A DNA stretch of 64,000 nucleotides from assembly GCA_964020155.1 (NCBI GenBank), contig OZ026546.1:6111379-6175378 (forward strand), in the 5' to 3' direction. A program made the translations under genes and the position numbers. Positions within the stretch are counted from its first letter, which is position 1. Each line of letters opens with the position of its first letter. The notes below the pieces were generated by a model. The model was given only the letters and a program-made list of their open reading frames with translations, had not been told where the DNA came from and searched no databases. This document shows, in pieces, positions 1 to 29,544 of this stretch. This DNA is from Chondrilla cf. caribensis (lineage: Eukaryota; Porifera; Demospongiae; Chondrillida; Chondrillidae).

Positions 1-35
1 TTTCAAAACCCACAATACCACCCATCTCCCCACAG

Positions 36-2917
36 GGAGGAGAGAAGATACCTCAGAGGGGATATTGGGGGGATATCGTGAACAGTCCTTACATTGCCAT
101 TGGTTGTGAGTGTGACAACGAGGACATGTACAAGAAACGTAGCGGATTGTATACAAAAGTGAGCATTTGTTAGTTTGTTATGGGTGAATCCATACCTGGA
201 GGTATCTATGGTTGAATATGTACGTACCTTGAAGTTACTATGGGTGATTACGTATCTAGAGGTTGCTATGGGTGATTATGTACCTAAAGGTTGCTATGGC
301 AAATATGTACCTAGAGGTTGCTATTGGTGAATACGTACCTAGAGGTTGCTATGGCAAATATGTACCTAGAGGTTGCTATGGCAAATATGTACCTAGAGGT
401 TGCTATGGCAAACATGTACCTAGAGGTTGCTATGGCAAATATGTACCTAGAGGTTGCTATGGCAAATATGTACCTAGAGGTTGCTATGACAAATATGTAC
501 CTAGAGGTTTCTATGGCAAATATGTACCTAGAGGTTGCTATGGCAAATATGTACCTAGATGTTGCTATGGCAAATATGTACCTAGAGGTTGCTATGACAA
601 ATGTGTACCTAGAGGTTGCTATGGCAAATATGTACCTAGAGGTTGCTATGACAAATATGTACCTAGAGGTTGCTATAGGTGAATGCATTTGCACCATATT
701 TTAGCATTTGGCCGTAGCCACATTTCATATCACCAGGAGCAACATGACTTGTACACAGTGGGGGATTTCCAATGGATACAGTACCTACACTAGCGATAAT
801 TACATCATGTTTCTGTAAATAACACATACATTGTTAGACTGGTAACCATTCCAAATTGTGTTTTGCTATTGTGTGAGTGTGTGTGAGTGTGTGTGTGTTT
901 CCTTGCAGAGAAGCTGCAACATTGCTGAATACAACTTGCTGCAGTTTTTGAAACTGACGTTCTCGACCTCTCTCCCTGAAGACGTCTTGAAGACATCCTC
1001 TTTGCAGCACAATGGAGAAGACAAAAGTAGTAGTAAGCTCACAATCGTCGAAGAAGTCATTGAAGAAGAAGACAATTCCGGAGGGAAGCTTCCAGAAGGA
1101 AAAACGAAAGAGGCTTCCAGTGACGCACCATTGGCTCCAGGTTAGCGAGTGGTCCGTTCTAGAAACAAACCTGAACAGATTTCCAAAATACAGTCGTTAT
1201 AACTTCACACTATGTATGTACATACGTACCAGTCAGTGAAAAATTAAGAGAAAAGTAAAAGTATAAAGATAATTGTGTGATTTTGTTCAAGAACGATCTT
1301 ACTAGTCTTGAGTTTGAGGATTTGGAAGTAATGTGTTATAGGATTATTGTCGGTGTTTCCCAGTTTTGATTTCACAAATACAATTGAATCACAGAAAAAA
1401 TTGAAAATTAAACCTCGCACAAGTTCCCACTATACGGTACTATAAGCACTGTACGTGTATTGGTCTCAGCTTTCATAATATTAGTGTGATATGTACTTGC
1501 AGTGTATGTAGGAGTGAGGAAATACAGTTGGACCTTTTCATAAAGGACAAATTGAGACCAGTTAATTTGTCCACTGTAGTGAGGGTGTCCACTCTTGAGT
1601 GGCGAATAATGTATCAGCACTATAGGAGAATCTATTTTTGGTGCCTTAGAAAGTGTCCTTTGTATGGAGGTAGTTTCTATAGTGTCCTTTATTCGGAGTG
1701 TCTTTTAATAGAGGTTTAACTATACATGTACAAGCTCTACATATTGTATGACCGCGTTGTACGTTGATTTCTTGTTGTCGACAACAGACTTGAACTTTCG
1801 GATCTTCCTTCTCCCACTCGGATCCGTCAGTGATATGGCTTCCAGAGCCGTCTATCATAAGAAATTTCACCTTGTCTACTTCTCAAACAGGTGATGTATG
1901 TATTATTTCTCTGCTTTGTTTTGTGCACTTGTATGTGCATGTGTATGTAGTGGATGTAGAATAGTCAGTGCATGCATACGTATGTACCCTAGAGTGGACC
2001 CTCTATCTGATGGGACCACTCTACAGTTGATTTTCTTTCTATTGGGACCACTCTGTAGTGGATCCACTCCTTAATGTGACCGGTTGCGGTACTGGATGAT
2101 AGTGGATCCACTCACTAATGTGACCGGTTGCAGTATGGGATAATAGTGGATCCACTCACTAATGTGACCGGTTGCAGTACTGGATGATAGTGGATCCACT
2201 CACTAATGTGACCGGTTGCAGTACTGGATGATAGTGGATCCACTCACTAATGTGACCGGGTACAGTACTGGATGATAGTGGATCCACTCACTGATGTGAC
2301 CGGGTGTGGTACTGGATGATAGTGGATCCACTCCTTAATGTGACCGGTTGCAGTACTGGGTGATGTCTTCATCTCTGTAGCATGGTGCATCACTTGAATG
2401 AACACCTTGTCCCACTGTTGAGGGAGAGCAGTCACACTGTTCTTGTAGCCGAAACTGCTAAGTGAGTGTGTGTCTGTGTGTACGGTATACTTTGATTATA
2501 ATTATAACAGTGTTAGTGCCATAGTGACTTTTCAGCTCTGATTCCACTCAAATCAAGTTGAAATGTCATTATGATTGCATTACGTTATGAAGTGTCAAGG
2601 TTGACGTATGTCTATTTGTATACTGTAGTTGATCTATGGATCAGTGTGGAAATGTGGAAACACTTGCTGATATCGTTCTTGCTCGCCTTGTGTAGGTATT
2701 TACTAGAACTGAAGAATGAGCATGCTTCCCAATATTGTAAGAAGGTCACTGAAATGGCTAAAGCAGTCAACTTCTCTGTGAGTGTTGCTGAGTGCTTGTG
2801 TGTTGTGTGTGCACGTCTCTCTCATCTCTCAAGCTGTACGTACTGTAGGTCTTGGAAGATGACGTTGAAGGACATGGGGGAAAAAGTCACTTGGTTTTCA
2901 CAAGAGTGAAACCATAG
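36..2917 (+). CDS. DNAAF3: DNAAF3 (dynein axonemal assembly factor 3), 3' part
   Basis: Cytoplasmic factor needed to pre-assemble axonemal dynein arms for cilia and flagella. Six exons join in frame with GT-AG borders: 36-158, 909-1140, 1788-1890, 2381-2461, 2696-2777 and 2849-2917 (stop TAG). The first visible exon encodes QRGYWGDIVNSPYIAIGCEC, matching the conserved RGYWGD-(I/V)-xxSPYIAxGxEC block of the family. The third encodes LNFRIFLLPLG and KKFHLVYFSN, and the next begins SMVHHL, as in DNAAF3. The second exon carries an acidic, poorly conserved linker. The 5' half lies left of the window. The first visible intron holds a 27-bp minisatellite and the fourth a 44-bp one. Codon phases agree at every junction, so the exon model is firm; family assignment is from recalled motifs. 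Confidence 0.85.
205..681. repeat. 27-bp minisatellite in a DNAAF3 intron
   Basis: About 17 tandem copies of a 27-bp unit containing GTACCTAGAGGTTGCTATGG. Copies are nearly identical in the centre and more diverged at the left edge. As 27 is a multiple of three and the unit lacks stops in several frames, it makes long repetitive open frames on both strands; these are not genes. Confidence 0.95.
1526..1719 (+). mobile_element. Diverged copy of the CAGTGGAACCTC MITE (family A)
   Basis: Starts CAGTTGGACC and ends AGAGGTTTAACTA, with the family's internal phrases TTTGTCCACTGTAG and GTGTCCTTTATT. It lies in the DNAAF3 intron between the exons ending at 1140 and starting at 1788. It is an older copy than those at 13044 and 21180. 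Confidence 0.6.
2061..2362. repeat. 44-bp minisatellite in a DNAAF3 intron
   Basis: About seven copies of a 44-bp unit that includes GGATCCACTCACTAATGTGA. The array ends about 20 bp before the exon that starts at 2381. The exon's acceptor (ATCTCTGTAG) is outside the repeat. Confidence 0.9.
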
Positions 2918-3069
2918 AAATCATCGCAACCATGACAACTGACTTTGTGACTACGCGCCTTATGTCATTTTGCATATTAATTTTAATCATGCATGAATTA
3001 ACATAAACATGTACTGTATAATAATTGATAGTGATTATGATTTAATGCTGAGTTTTATTGAAAGTATTA

Positions 3070-3319
3070 CAGTGGGACCTCTCTATCACAAACCTCTGAA
3101 ATGTGGAAACCTCCATAAAAAGGACACCAATCTATGTCCCAGTGTAGTACTGTAGTGTATTAAGTGACCTCTGAAATGTGGAAACCTCCATAATAAGGAC
3201 ACAAATCTATGTCCCGGTGTAGTACTGTAGTGTATTAAGTGACCTCAGAATTGAGGAAACCTCTGTAATAGGGACTGGAATTACAGTCCCATAGTGTCCT
3301 TTATAGAGAGGTTCCACTG
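3070..3319 (+). mobile_element. MITE family A, between DNAAF3 and the P450
   Basis: TA-flanked element starting CAGTGGGACCTCTCTATCAC and ending GAGAGGTTCCACTG, so its ends are inverted repeats. It is about 70 bp longer than other copies because an internal segment beginning GACCTCTGAAATGTGG is tandemly duplicated. It fills most of the 600-bp gap between the two convergent genes. Confidence 0.85.
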
Positions 3320-3515
3320 TATTAGATATACGTTATAAAGGTTACAAAAATATATAATAGGTATATTATATGAGCAAATTGCAAATTTTTCTTATTCTAA
3401 ATACACCTATATTATGTATGTATGTATGTAGTTCTCTTCAACTACTTCTACAAATTCAATTATAGTTGATTATTAAATGTACGTACCATATTAAGTGTCT
3501 TGTTTAATTTTGTTT

Positions 3516-7229
<3,714 letters not shown>

Positions 7230-7530
7230 CTGTGTATTAACGATAGTAAATTGAAAAAAAAAACAATGAATCCTTCAAATTGATAGCTGAACGTTTTTGA
7301 CAAAAAGAACAATTGAATCCCTCACTAAGTAGTAGTATAAGGTCGACGTCAATGCCATTTCTGTACTCGTGACATGTACATACAAGGGGGAAAACAGTTT
7401 CTTTAAGTATAATGATACTGTACTATACACTGTGTCACAATAAGTTTCAAGAGTCATTGAGTAAAGCAAAAATGCATAACATGGATACATAGAAATTAAA
7501 CAGGTTAGCCTGCCCTACAAACCACCGGTG

Positions 7531-7866
7531 GTACACACACTGTACCTACACTACAGTGTGCGTACCACTGTACCTACACTACAGTGTGCGTACCATTGTA
7601 CCTACACTACAGTGTGCGTACCATTGTACCTACACTACAGTGTGCGTACCACTGTACCTACACTACAGTGTGCGTACCACTGTACCTACACTACAGTGTG
7701 TGTACCACTGTACCTACACTACAGTGTGCGTACCACTGTACCTACACTACAGTGTGCGTACCATTGTACCTACACTACAGTGTGTGTACCATTGTACCTA
7801 CACTACAGTGTGTGTACCATTGTACCTACACTACAGTGTGTGTACCACTGTACCTACACTACAGTG
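7531..7866. repeat. 28-bp minisatellite
   Basis: Twelve copies of a 28-bp unit containing GTACCTACACTACAGTGTGC. It runs straight into the GT tract that follows, whose first bases match the end of the unit, suggesting that the GT tract grew from the last unit by slippage. Confidence 0.95.
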
Positions 7867-9039
<1,173 letters not shown>

Positions 9040-10345
9040 TAGCCACCACCTAGGCAGATGGCTTAGCGACTGTCCCTTTGCACCTCCACACTTTGCTTGT
9101 CCCTCTTGACCTGGAGGAGGGGACAGTCCACCGCCGGATTGCCAGGACTCTGGCATGCAAGACACCTGTGGGCAAATCGGCAGGATGCGCGGCTGCACTC
9201 ACGCCTGTTAAAGCGGCGACAGATAGTAGCATTGGGCCCCCTCTTGTTGACCCCAGGAGTGTCTAAAAGGCCGAGTGGGTGCACCCCAAAGCCAGAATGC
9301 CGGGGCTCCTAGGCCAAAGAAGGAAGCCAAGTGTCTGGCTCCCGGCGGTCCCACGAGAGACAGAGGTTGATCGCTACTGCCTGCCTGAAGGCCCGATCAT
9401 ATCGAAGTCATGTCTTAGCCCCCCTTCACGGGCCAGGCGCATGACTATCCCCAAGTATGCTAGTAGAGCTGGGGCACGCTCGGGGTGGTAGTGGGCTGTG
9501 GCAGCAGCAAAGGTAGCAAAGGCCAAGGCCCAATCCAGGGGGCTGTCTATGACAAACTGCTTCTTCCCGTGCTCATCTTTTCCCTCCTTGATGGGCCTGT
9601 CAGAAGCCTCTGCAAGTGCCTCTGGCAGCAGGTCGCAGAGGTTGACATACCCGCCTGTCTGGATGGTCTTGAGCAGGCGGGCTGGTATTGGTGGCAAGCT
9701 AGGGTTATTGAAGGGGTGGAGTTTGGACTCCTCCTCCCCCTTCCTGGGCTCAGGGGAGGGGGTTGGCAAGGCGGCAGTGGAGGTCAGCAATGTCTGTGAG
9801 CTCTGTTGGATAGGGATAGCTGGGGATTGGCTGGATGGAGAGTGCTCCTGCAAGCTTGGGGCCAGAAGCCCAGTGGGGACTGCAGGGGGCTGCCCTGAGA
9901 GTGTCCCGCTCGCAAGCGATGAAAGCCCTACACAAGACGTGAATAAGTGCTGTCAAGAGGGGTGTGTGCCTAGCACAGTACAGTTGTGCGCATGTAATGA
10001 GGAAGAGTGCAGCGGCACTTGGGTGCCCCTGGCGCAGGGGTGAACCCAATAAGTATAAACAGACGCTTGATACACTGCATGCCACAAGCACAGCACCTAT
10101 CCACCAGAGGCAGGCTGCTGCCCAGAGCTGACGACAGTCAGGGGGGTGGGGGTGGGGAAAGGCGTCTACAGCGCTGCTGTGAACACGGCACAAGAAGTGT
10201 GGCGACACATGGGGAAACCCCAAAAATGAGCCTGTGGCAATGAGGCTGCCACGCAGGAGTATGTGAGAGAGCAAATGGCTTATACAGTGCAGCTGTAAGC
10301 ATGTCACGAGAAGTGCACTGGCACTTAAGAAGTCCCACAGGGGGT
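9040..10345 (-). mobile_element. Remnant of a retroelement carrying a gag-like gene
   Basis: This GC-rich block stands out from the AT-rich surroundings. It holds a broken gag-like gene (9063-9853, minus). Upstream of the gene (9940-10330) are diverged, similar segments such as CACAAGAAGTG...GGCGACAC and CACGAGAAGTGCACTGGCAC, which look like decayed terminal or subterminal repeats. No reverse transcriptase, RNase H or recombinase domain is visible. The boundaries are judged from base composition only. Confidence 0.55.
9063..9853 (-). pseudogene. Frameshifted gag-like protein of a DIRS/Ngaro- or LTR-type retroelement
   Basis: Reading on the minus strand, the first block (9853 down to about 9385) encodes a proline-rich head followed by VNLCDLLPEALAEA and DWALAFATFAAATAHYHPER. 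A frameshift near 9385 leads to YDRAFRQAVA...LSWDRREPDTWL in another frame, then a stop. A third frame (about 9284 to 9063) encodes a cysteine/histidine cluster, CRRFNRRECSRASCRFAHRC followed by LACQ. A YDxxFRQ block followed by a CCCH-type knuckle is what I recall from gag proteins of DIRS/Ngaro-like elements. The family is uncertain, but two frame changes and a stop show that the copy is dead. Confidence 0.55.
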
Positions 10346-11294
10346 TCGAATACTATTTAATAAGCCAAGTCGGCAAAAGACAAAAGCCAACGTGATCTTG
10401 TGGACATTGCTTTATACTTCAAGTTTACAATTGTAACATTTTACTTGTATGAGTTTGACATGAGAAGTAGTATTTTGAAAAAGGCCAGTTTGTAAACTTT
10501 ACAAGGTAATATTTCTCTTTAAAATTTATTTTTCAACAAAATCCAACGTGATGTTAGAAACTTATTATAGATAATATTGAACTAATAAAATCTGTCACAA
10601 AGTGCTCCGTTCTGAAGAAGTAGTAAAAATAAGCATTTTCGGCCATTTTCCACAACGGGATACGTTGCGCAAGCGATTCGTTACCATGGAAACAAAATTT
10701 GCGCACAATTCAAAAGATGCATTCATGAAGAATCATGGGTCCAATTAAGTTTGAACAATATCTACATCACCAAATTTGAATTTGAGCTGATTAAAGATAG
10801 CCCATGAAAAATACACAAAAGGGAAAGCTTTAACTGAAATGCACTATATGAATACGGTTAAAGCGTCATCAATTTCCTCTCCTCTTTCCAGACTCGGCAA
10901 TATATGCACCATAAGGCTCTAAGAGGTCAGGAAACGTGTGAACCAGCTTTCCCATGGCCACTGCATGCTATATCATATCATTGTTACAATACATATATTA
11001 AGTGTATAATATATATGTTATAATAATAACTTTATTTCATGCAATTAACACTTTATCACTTTGATATATGCATAGTATTATCATGAACAAACACACTGCA
11101 AATACGCACACATTATAATGTATGTATGTAAATACATGTACTTGCCGGCATGATGTAATAATAATATGTGTACATAGTTTTGATACATATAATAAGCAAG
11201 TACATGAATATCAATCTATACAGTATACACAGTGTTAGCACACATTTGCAGGAAAGTATGCAGACAAAACAATGGATGGTTGATTCCTGCTTTG
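10346..11294. other. AT-rich spacer
   Basis: No convincing gene. A short minus-strand open stretch at about 10880-10980 (KLVHTFPDLLEPYG) has a possible acceptor but no clear continuation. The rest is ordinary AT-rich sequence. Confidence 0.4.
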
Positions 11295-16558
<5,264 letters not shown>

Positions 16559-17603
16559 CTAAACTGCTTCTGTCTCGAATGTGGACAAAACGATATTCTC
16601 CCTGTACTCCGGGTGATACCAGTTATTCTGAAAAGTTGTCACGTCCATCTGTTTATGATGCGAGCCTGATGCCATTCAGAAGCGGACGTTGAACTCCTTT
16701 GGGTTCCTGATCACGTGCAGCTATTCATGGTCACGTGATACAGGTCCTCGATTTCGTAATCGGCAAAGCGGATGTATTTTTACTCGTTCGTATAATACAT
16801 ACATAACATTGTGTTGACTATAACCACGTTTAAATTTAGTATATCCTGTACAGTTGAAGCTTGATAATTCAAGGCTCTTTGGGGAAACTAATATACTGTA
16901 TGTCACATTATACCTCAGGCTTGTGGCAGAGCTGTTACCATGGATGCATCCTAGAATGTGGACAGTACAAGAGCATGTACAATTAAGTCTAATTATTATG
17001 TCTGATCATGGAGGTTGCGCAATTTGCCTCCAGCAGTGTCTGTGGAAGTGCTGTGTCGTATGTGTCAGATAATATTGGTTCCACTGTAGACTGCATTGGA
17101 TGTCATGGCAACATACAAACCAATATAAGATACTGCGTAGCCGCAACTATTGGCGAGAAGAATATTTCACGCTTTTGGGCTAATTTAAACTTTGGTGTTT
17201 TTATTGTGGCGCTTGTCTTCGAGTGGGTAGCCATAGCCTATGAGTATAATACAATTGAATGGAAAAACAATTGCATCATGAGGCTATGCGCTTCTGAGCC
17301 ATAATTTGGTGGAATCTAATTTGGCGGTAGGTTTGAAAATCGCCAATTCACCAAAAATAATTCCCCGCCAATACTTCCAGCCTTACAGTACCCGTACTCA
17401 CATGACCATTTATACACAAAGACAGAAATATAACATTCATGATTGACTACATCTCACAGTTTGGATCAGAAATCAGGATCGCTTTATGCGTCCCATTGTG
17501 GTATTGTGTCGTTTACATATGCATACCGACACATACACATGTAAGCAAAATATTGCACTCCATAGTACATGGTGTGATATTGTATATATTACACCCCAGT
17601 ACA
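16559..17603. other. Intergenic region between the minus-strand gene start and AMT's 3' end
   Basis: Upstream of the putative start at 16558 lies a CpG-containing stretch with CACGTGA-type sites (about 16710-16740) that may be its promoter. An open frame at 17008-17304 (+) lacks family similarity and ends in a decayed inverted-repeat element (GGCGGTAGGTTTGAAAATCG ... GATTTTCAAACC-like), so I do not call it a gene. Confidence 0.4.
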
Positions 17604-25644
<8,041 letters not shown>

Positions 25645-26475
25645 TTTAGACGATCACGTGACTATCACAACCGTACCTGATTCGGAGGGAAGTCTTGAGG
25701 ATAATGCCACTAGTACTGAACAACCTGAGTGCACTGATAGATACAGTACTCCAAACTATCTATGGTGTAACCGGCGCGCGGAAGCCTCGTGTAGTAGGAA
25801 ACGTATTCATGCATGAATGTCTGCGATCAATCAAACTTGTTTCCTAACGAATTAGCCATATTATCGAAGTTATATACTCATTGTATTTTTATGTAGATTG
25901 TTACTGGTACGTTCTACCATATGTTACTCGTAACATATGGTAGATTATTATAATAGGCTGTATGCTGAAATAATCCCAGCCAATGCTAAGTACAATGTAA
26001 TCCACACATATTAATACCTTGTACAAGTTCCCTTGACAAGCGTTACTGTTATCAGCTACGAGACGTGTATTATTCCAAAAGAGATAAGCTTGAAAACGTG
26101 TTACTAATGATAAAGAAGACGGTAACAAGGCGTTTGCTATAATGTTGTCACGCAAGAAATTCTTTTTCTGGTGTTACGTTCCCGCGCAAACGGTTCCGAA
26201 TCTATGGGCGTTCCCTCTTCCCGGGCATTTTACAAATTTCGCGCATGCTCATTAGTCAGCTGATTGGTCGCCATTTTGGCCTCGGTTGGTACATCTGATC
26301 GTATTTAATACGGTGCCCAGGCCCAAAACCTCTGTCTTTCGGCTGCCAGGATCCGTGGGTACGAATGTCGCTCTCTGTATCCTCTGGTGACCCGCAGACA
26401 GCCACTGAAGGCCAGAAACAACGCAGAGAATCCTCTTTGTTCTCCTTTTAGTTCATTTTTATACGCAAGAACTAC
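25645..26475. promoter_or_regulatory. Head-to-head intergenic region between AMT and the C-clamp gene
   Basis: Both genes are transcribed away from this 831-bp region. It has an AT-rich left half with a 15-bp-arm palindrome (25913-25944). Its GC-richer right half contains TTTCGCGCATGCTCATT (NRF1-like GCGCATGC), GTCAGCTGATTGGTCG (a CCAAT box on the minus strand) and GCCATTTTGG (YY1-like). These motifs are seen; promoter function is inference. Confidence 0.55.
25913..25944. repeat. Perfect palindrome, 15-bp arms with a 2-bp centre
   Basis: Left arm TCTACCATATGTTAC, spacer TC, right arm GTAACATATGGTAGA. It lies about 270 bp upstream of the AMT start codon. Confidence 0.9.
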
Positions 26476-27535
26476 ATGTTGGATGGTTCTCCTTCAGCGC
26501 ATTTTTATTCGAGACGTTCGCATTGTCTTACGGGGAGTTCATCCGTTTTCCAACCTCAGGTAGACGTTATAAAGAACCACCCGGATTTCATCGCCGGGCT
26601 CGCTATGTATCGACCGCTTTTGGAGAAGACTACGGTGGACGACATGATTTCGACAGATACAAAGACGCCGCCAAACGGCTACAGCATGGAGGGAACGAGA
26701 CGACGCGTTGGTAGCGGTAAGAGGGGCGGGTGCTCCCCTTCAACGCGAGGCGAAATTAGGATCAAGAAAGGAGTAAGACAGCGCTCGAACGGCCAGCAGT
26801 GGAGACGGTTGTGTGACTATCAGATAGACATGAATGGGACCAAATGCGACAAGGAAGCACAGAAGACGACGGCTTATTGTTCGCGTCATTTGAGTAACAT
26901 AAAGAAGAATCGTACTTCCCAGGGCGTTGTCCCGCCGCTGGAAACTGGCGATTCTTTGTACCCCCATCTTCCGCCATGCCAACCGCCCCACCACGTCAAC
27001 TTCACGAATACAGCTGAAAACGGGGACGAAGACAGTCAAGACAGCGTTTTCTCCTCGAACCGTGGTAAGTTGGAAAAGGGTCGCAGTTACAGTTTCTCGT
27101 CAATGAGTGATGGATCCAGCATGTCACCGGGGATGCCGGAACTGGTAGCAGCTAATGCACTCATGTCACTTAGCAACTCCCGTACCAACACACCCTTTTC
27201 GAGGACACCCCACGAGTCACCGGAGATGGTAAAACTGAGGAAGAAGAGGTTGTTTGGTCGCCACTCAAGCCATGAAAGCAATCCTTACATCATCACAGCT
27301 GATGAGCATTCAAGCAGATCCCTGACCTCTTCTGTACCTACAAGTGTTGAGAGGATGGATCACAACCATGAATTGGTAAGTGAAAAATGCATACCTTGTT
27401 ATCTGGTGTATGTGGTGTATTCGTTTGTGTTTTAGTTGCCTCTGTGAATGTGTTATTATCTGAGTGCTGATTGCACCCACTACTTTCAAGTGATCTGCAT
27501 CTATGGTACATAATGACACCACAGTGTGTGTGTGG

Positions 27536-27581
<46 letters not shown>

Positions 27582-27685
27582 GTGTGTGCGTGTGCGTGCG
27601 TGCGTGTGTGTGCGTGCATGCGTGTGTGTGTGCGTGTGTGTGTGTGTGTGTGTGCATGTGCGTGCGTGTGTGTGTGCGCGTGCAT

Positions 27686-27721
<36 letters not shown>

Positions 27722-29505
27722 GTGTGTGTGTTTATGTGTTGTGTACATATTTATGTGTTGTGGAGCTGTATGTGCTGATCTCATGCATGTCAATGCATGA
27801 CATAATGTACCTACCTACTCTTCATTTTCTGTTACTGGTGGCTGACCAGGTGAATCAAGGATACTTCCATGCACCTTAGCAGGTTTAGTAGAAGCAGATC
27901 AAATTATGCAGTTCCATAGAAATTTATGTACATGTGTACATGTAATACTCACATTCAGCCAGGAGGAAGGTTCATAAGGAGAACACTGCTTAGGGTTAGG
28001 AAGTGTTTGTAATCTGGTGGGTGTCACCATTCAGAGGTCAAGTGCTAGTCTGCCAGTGACCACAGTGCAGTGCCTCAGATGTGGTGGGTTCCTCGTATGT
28101 TGTGGGTGCCTCGGATGTGGTGGGTGTGCTCATTACAACTACCACAGGTGGGGGGGCTGTATGAACAGAACCACCCTGGGATGGTCATTTGTATTGTACA
28201 GTGCAGCCTGTATGAACAGAACCACCCTGGGATGGTCACCGGTATTGTACAGTGCAGCCTGTATGAACAGAACCACCCTGGGATGGTCACCGGTATTGTA
28301 CAGTGCTGCTTGTATGAACAGAAACCACCCTGGGATGGTCACCTGTATTGTACAGTGCAGCCTGTATGAACAGAAACCACCCTGGGATGGTCACCTGTAT
28401 TGTACAGTGCACCCTGTATGAACAGAAGCAACCCTGGGATGGTCACCTGTGTTGTAAAATGTAGCCTGTATGAACAGAAACCTCCTAGGATGGTCACCTG
28501 TGTTGTACAGTGTAGCTTGTACGAACAGAACCACCCTGGGATGGTCATCTGTATTGTACATTGCAGCCTGTATGAACAGAACCACCCTGGGATGGTCATC
28601 TGGCTATCATGATTACCTATCGACTCCAGAAATATGTATTCATCCACTAATACGATCGTCCCCAGCAAGTCTACGTATAAATATGTACATACGTACTTAT
28701 GTATCTACCATGTTCTGTTGTTGCTGATAATGCACCCACCTCTCCAAGTAAATAATATCCCAAGACTGACCATATTTTACAGGCCCCTCGTACAGTACAC
28801 ATGTTGTAATGTTTCGGCTGATCCTCTTTGTTCAAGTGTGTGATTCTCTGTGGGGTGTCACAATTTCTGCCTTGTCAGATACATGCGTGCATACACATGC
28901 GTAAACACCCTCACTGTCAGTTACAAAGGTAATGAAATGATCGCTACATCAGTGTCATTGTTGTCCAGGTGTAATGATCGAGGCACCACACATTCCTAGA
29001 AGTGGCAGGTTTTGTCTTAATGTTTGATTGCATTATCAGACTAATATGGGTGATATTTCTCTATGGGAGCCATTGATATCACGTGTGAGTATATAACACA
29101 CCCAGGGTGTTAGGAAGGAGTCATGTGTACTCATGTTCTGTACACATTGTTCTAATATACACATAAATACACACATACATGACTTGCTGATATGTTTCTA
29201 TACATACATTGTATGAAAGCCACGTACTGATAGTACCTACGTATGTACTTATGTACATAGGTATATACATAGGTACATCTGTGTATCAACCACATACGTA
29301 TACTATATTGTATTGATGCAAACGTACGTATGTGTATGTACACATAGTGTGTACATAGTACGTATTATCCACACAAGTTACAAACATAGATACGTATGTA
29401 TGTGTGCATATTATACAGTGTGGACATATCCATACTTATATGATGCATACAGATCATACCGTGTGGTTATATTGCCTTCATTGTGGGATGGTGTGACCGA
29501 GATTG

Positions 29506-29544
<39 letters not shown>

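Noticed and set aside
205..704. Repetitive proteins (YVPRGCYGK / MANMYLEVA types)
   Set aside because: Produced by the 27-bp minisatellite being open in several frames on both strands; it is inside a DNAAF3 intron.
10880..10985. Minus-strand segment GKLVHTFPDLLEPYG as a possible first exon of the P450 or last exon of the unknown gene
   Set aside because: Its phase does not fit the P450 exon at 7229, and its link to the 11295-11440 exon (which already has a stop) is unsupported.
17008..17304. 98-codon open frame with a hydrophobic end
   Set aside because: No family resemblance, and it runs into a decayed inverted-repeat element; probably fortuitous.
28017..28668. Repetitive open frames on both strands in the 51-bp repeat (MNRTTLGWS / [10 protein letters not shown])
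   Set aside because: Unit length is a multiple of three; no splice sites or family match.
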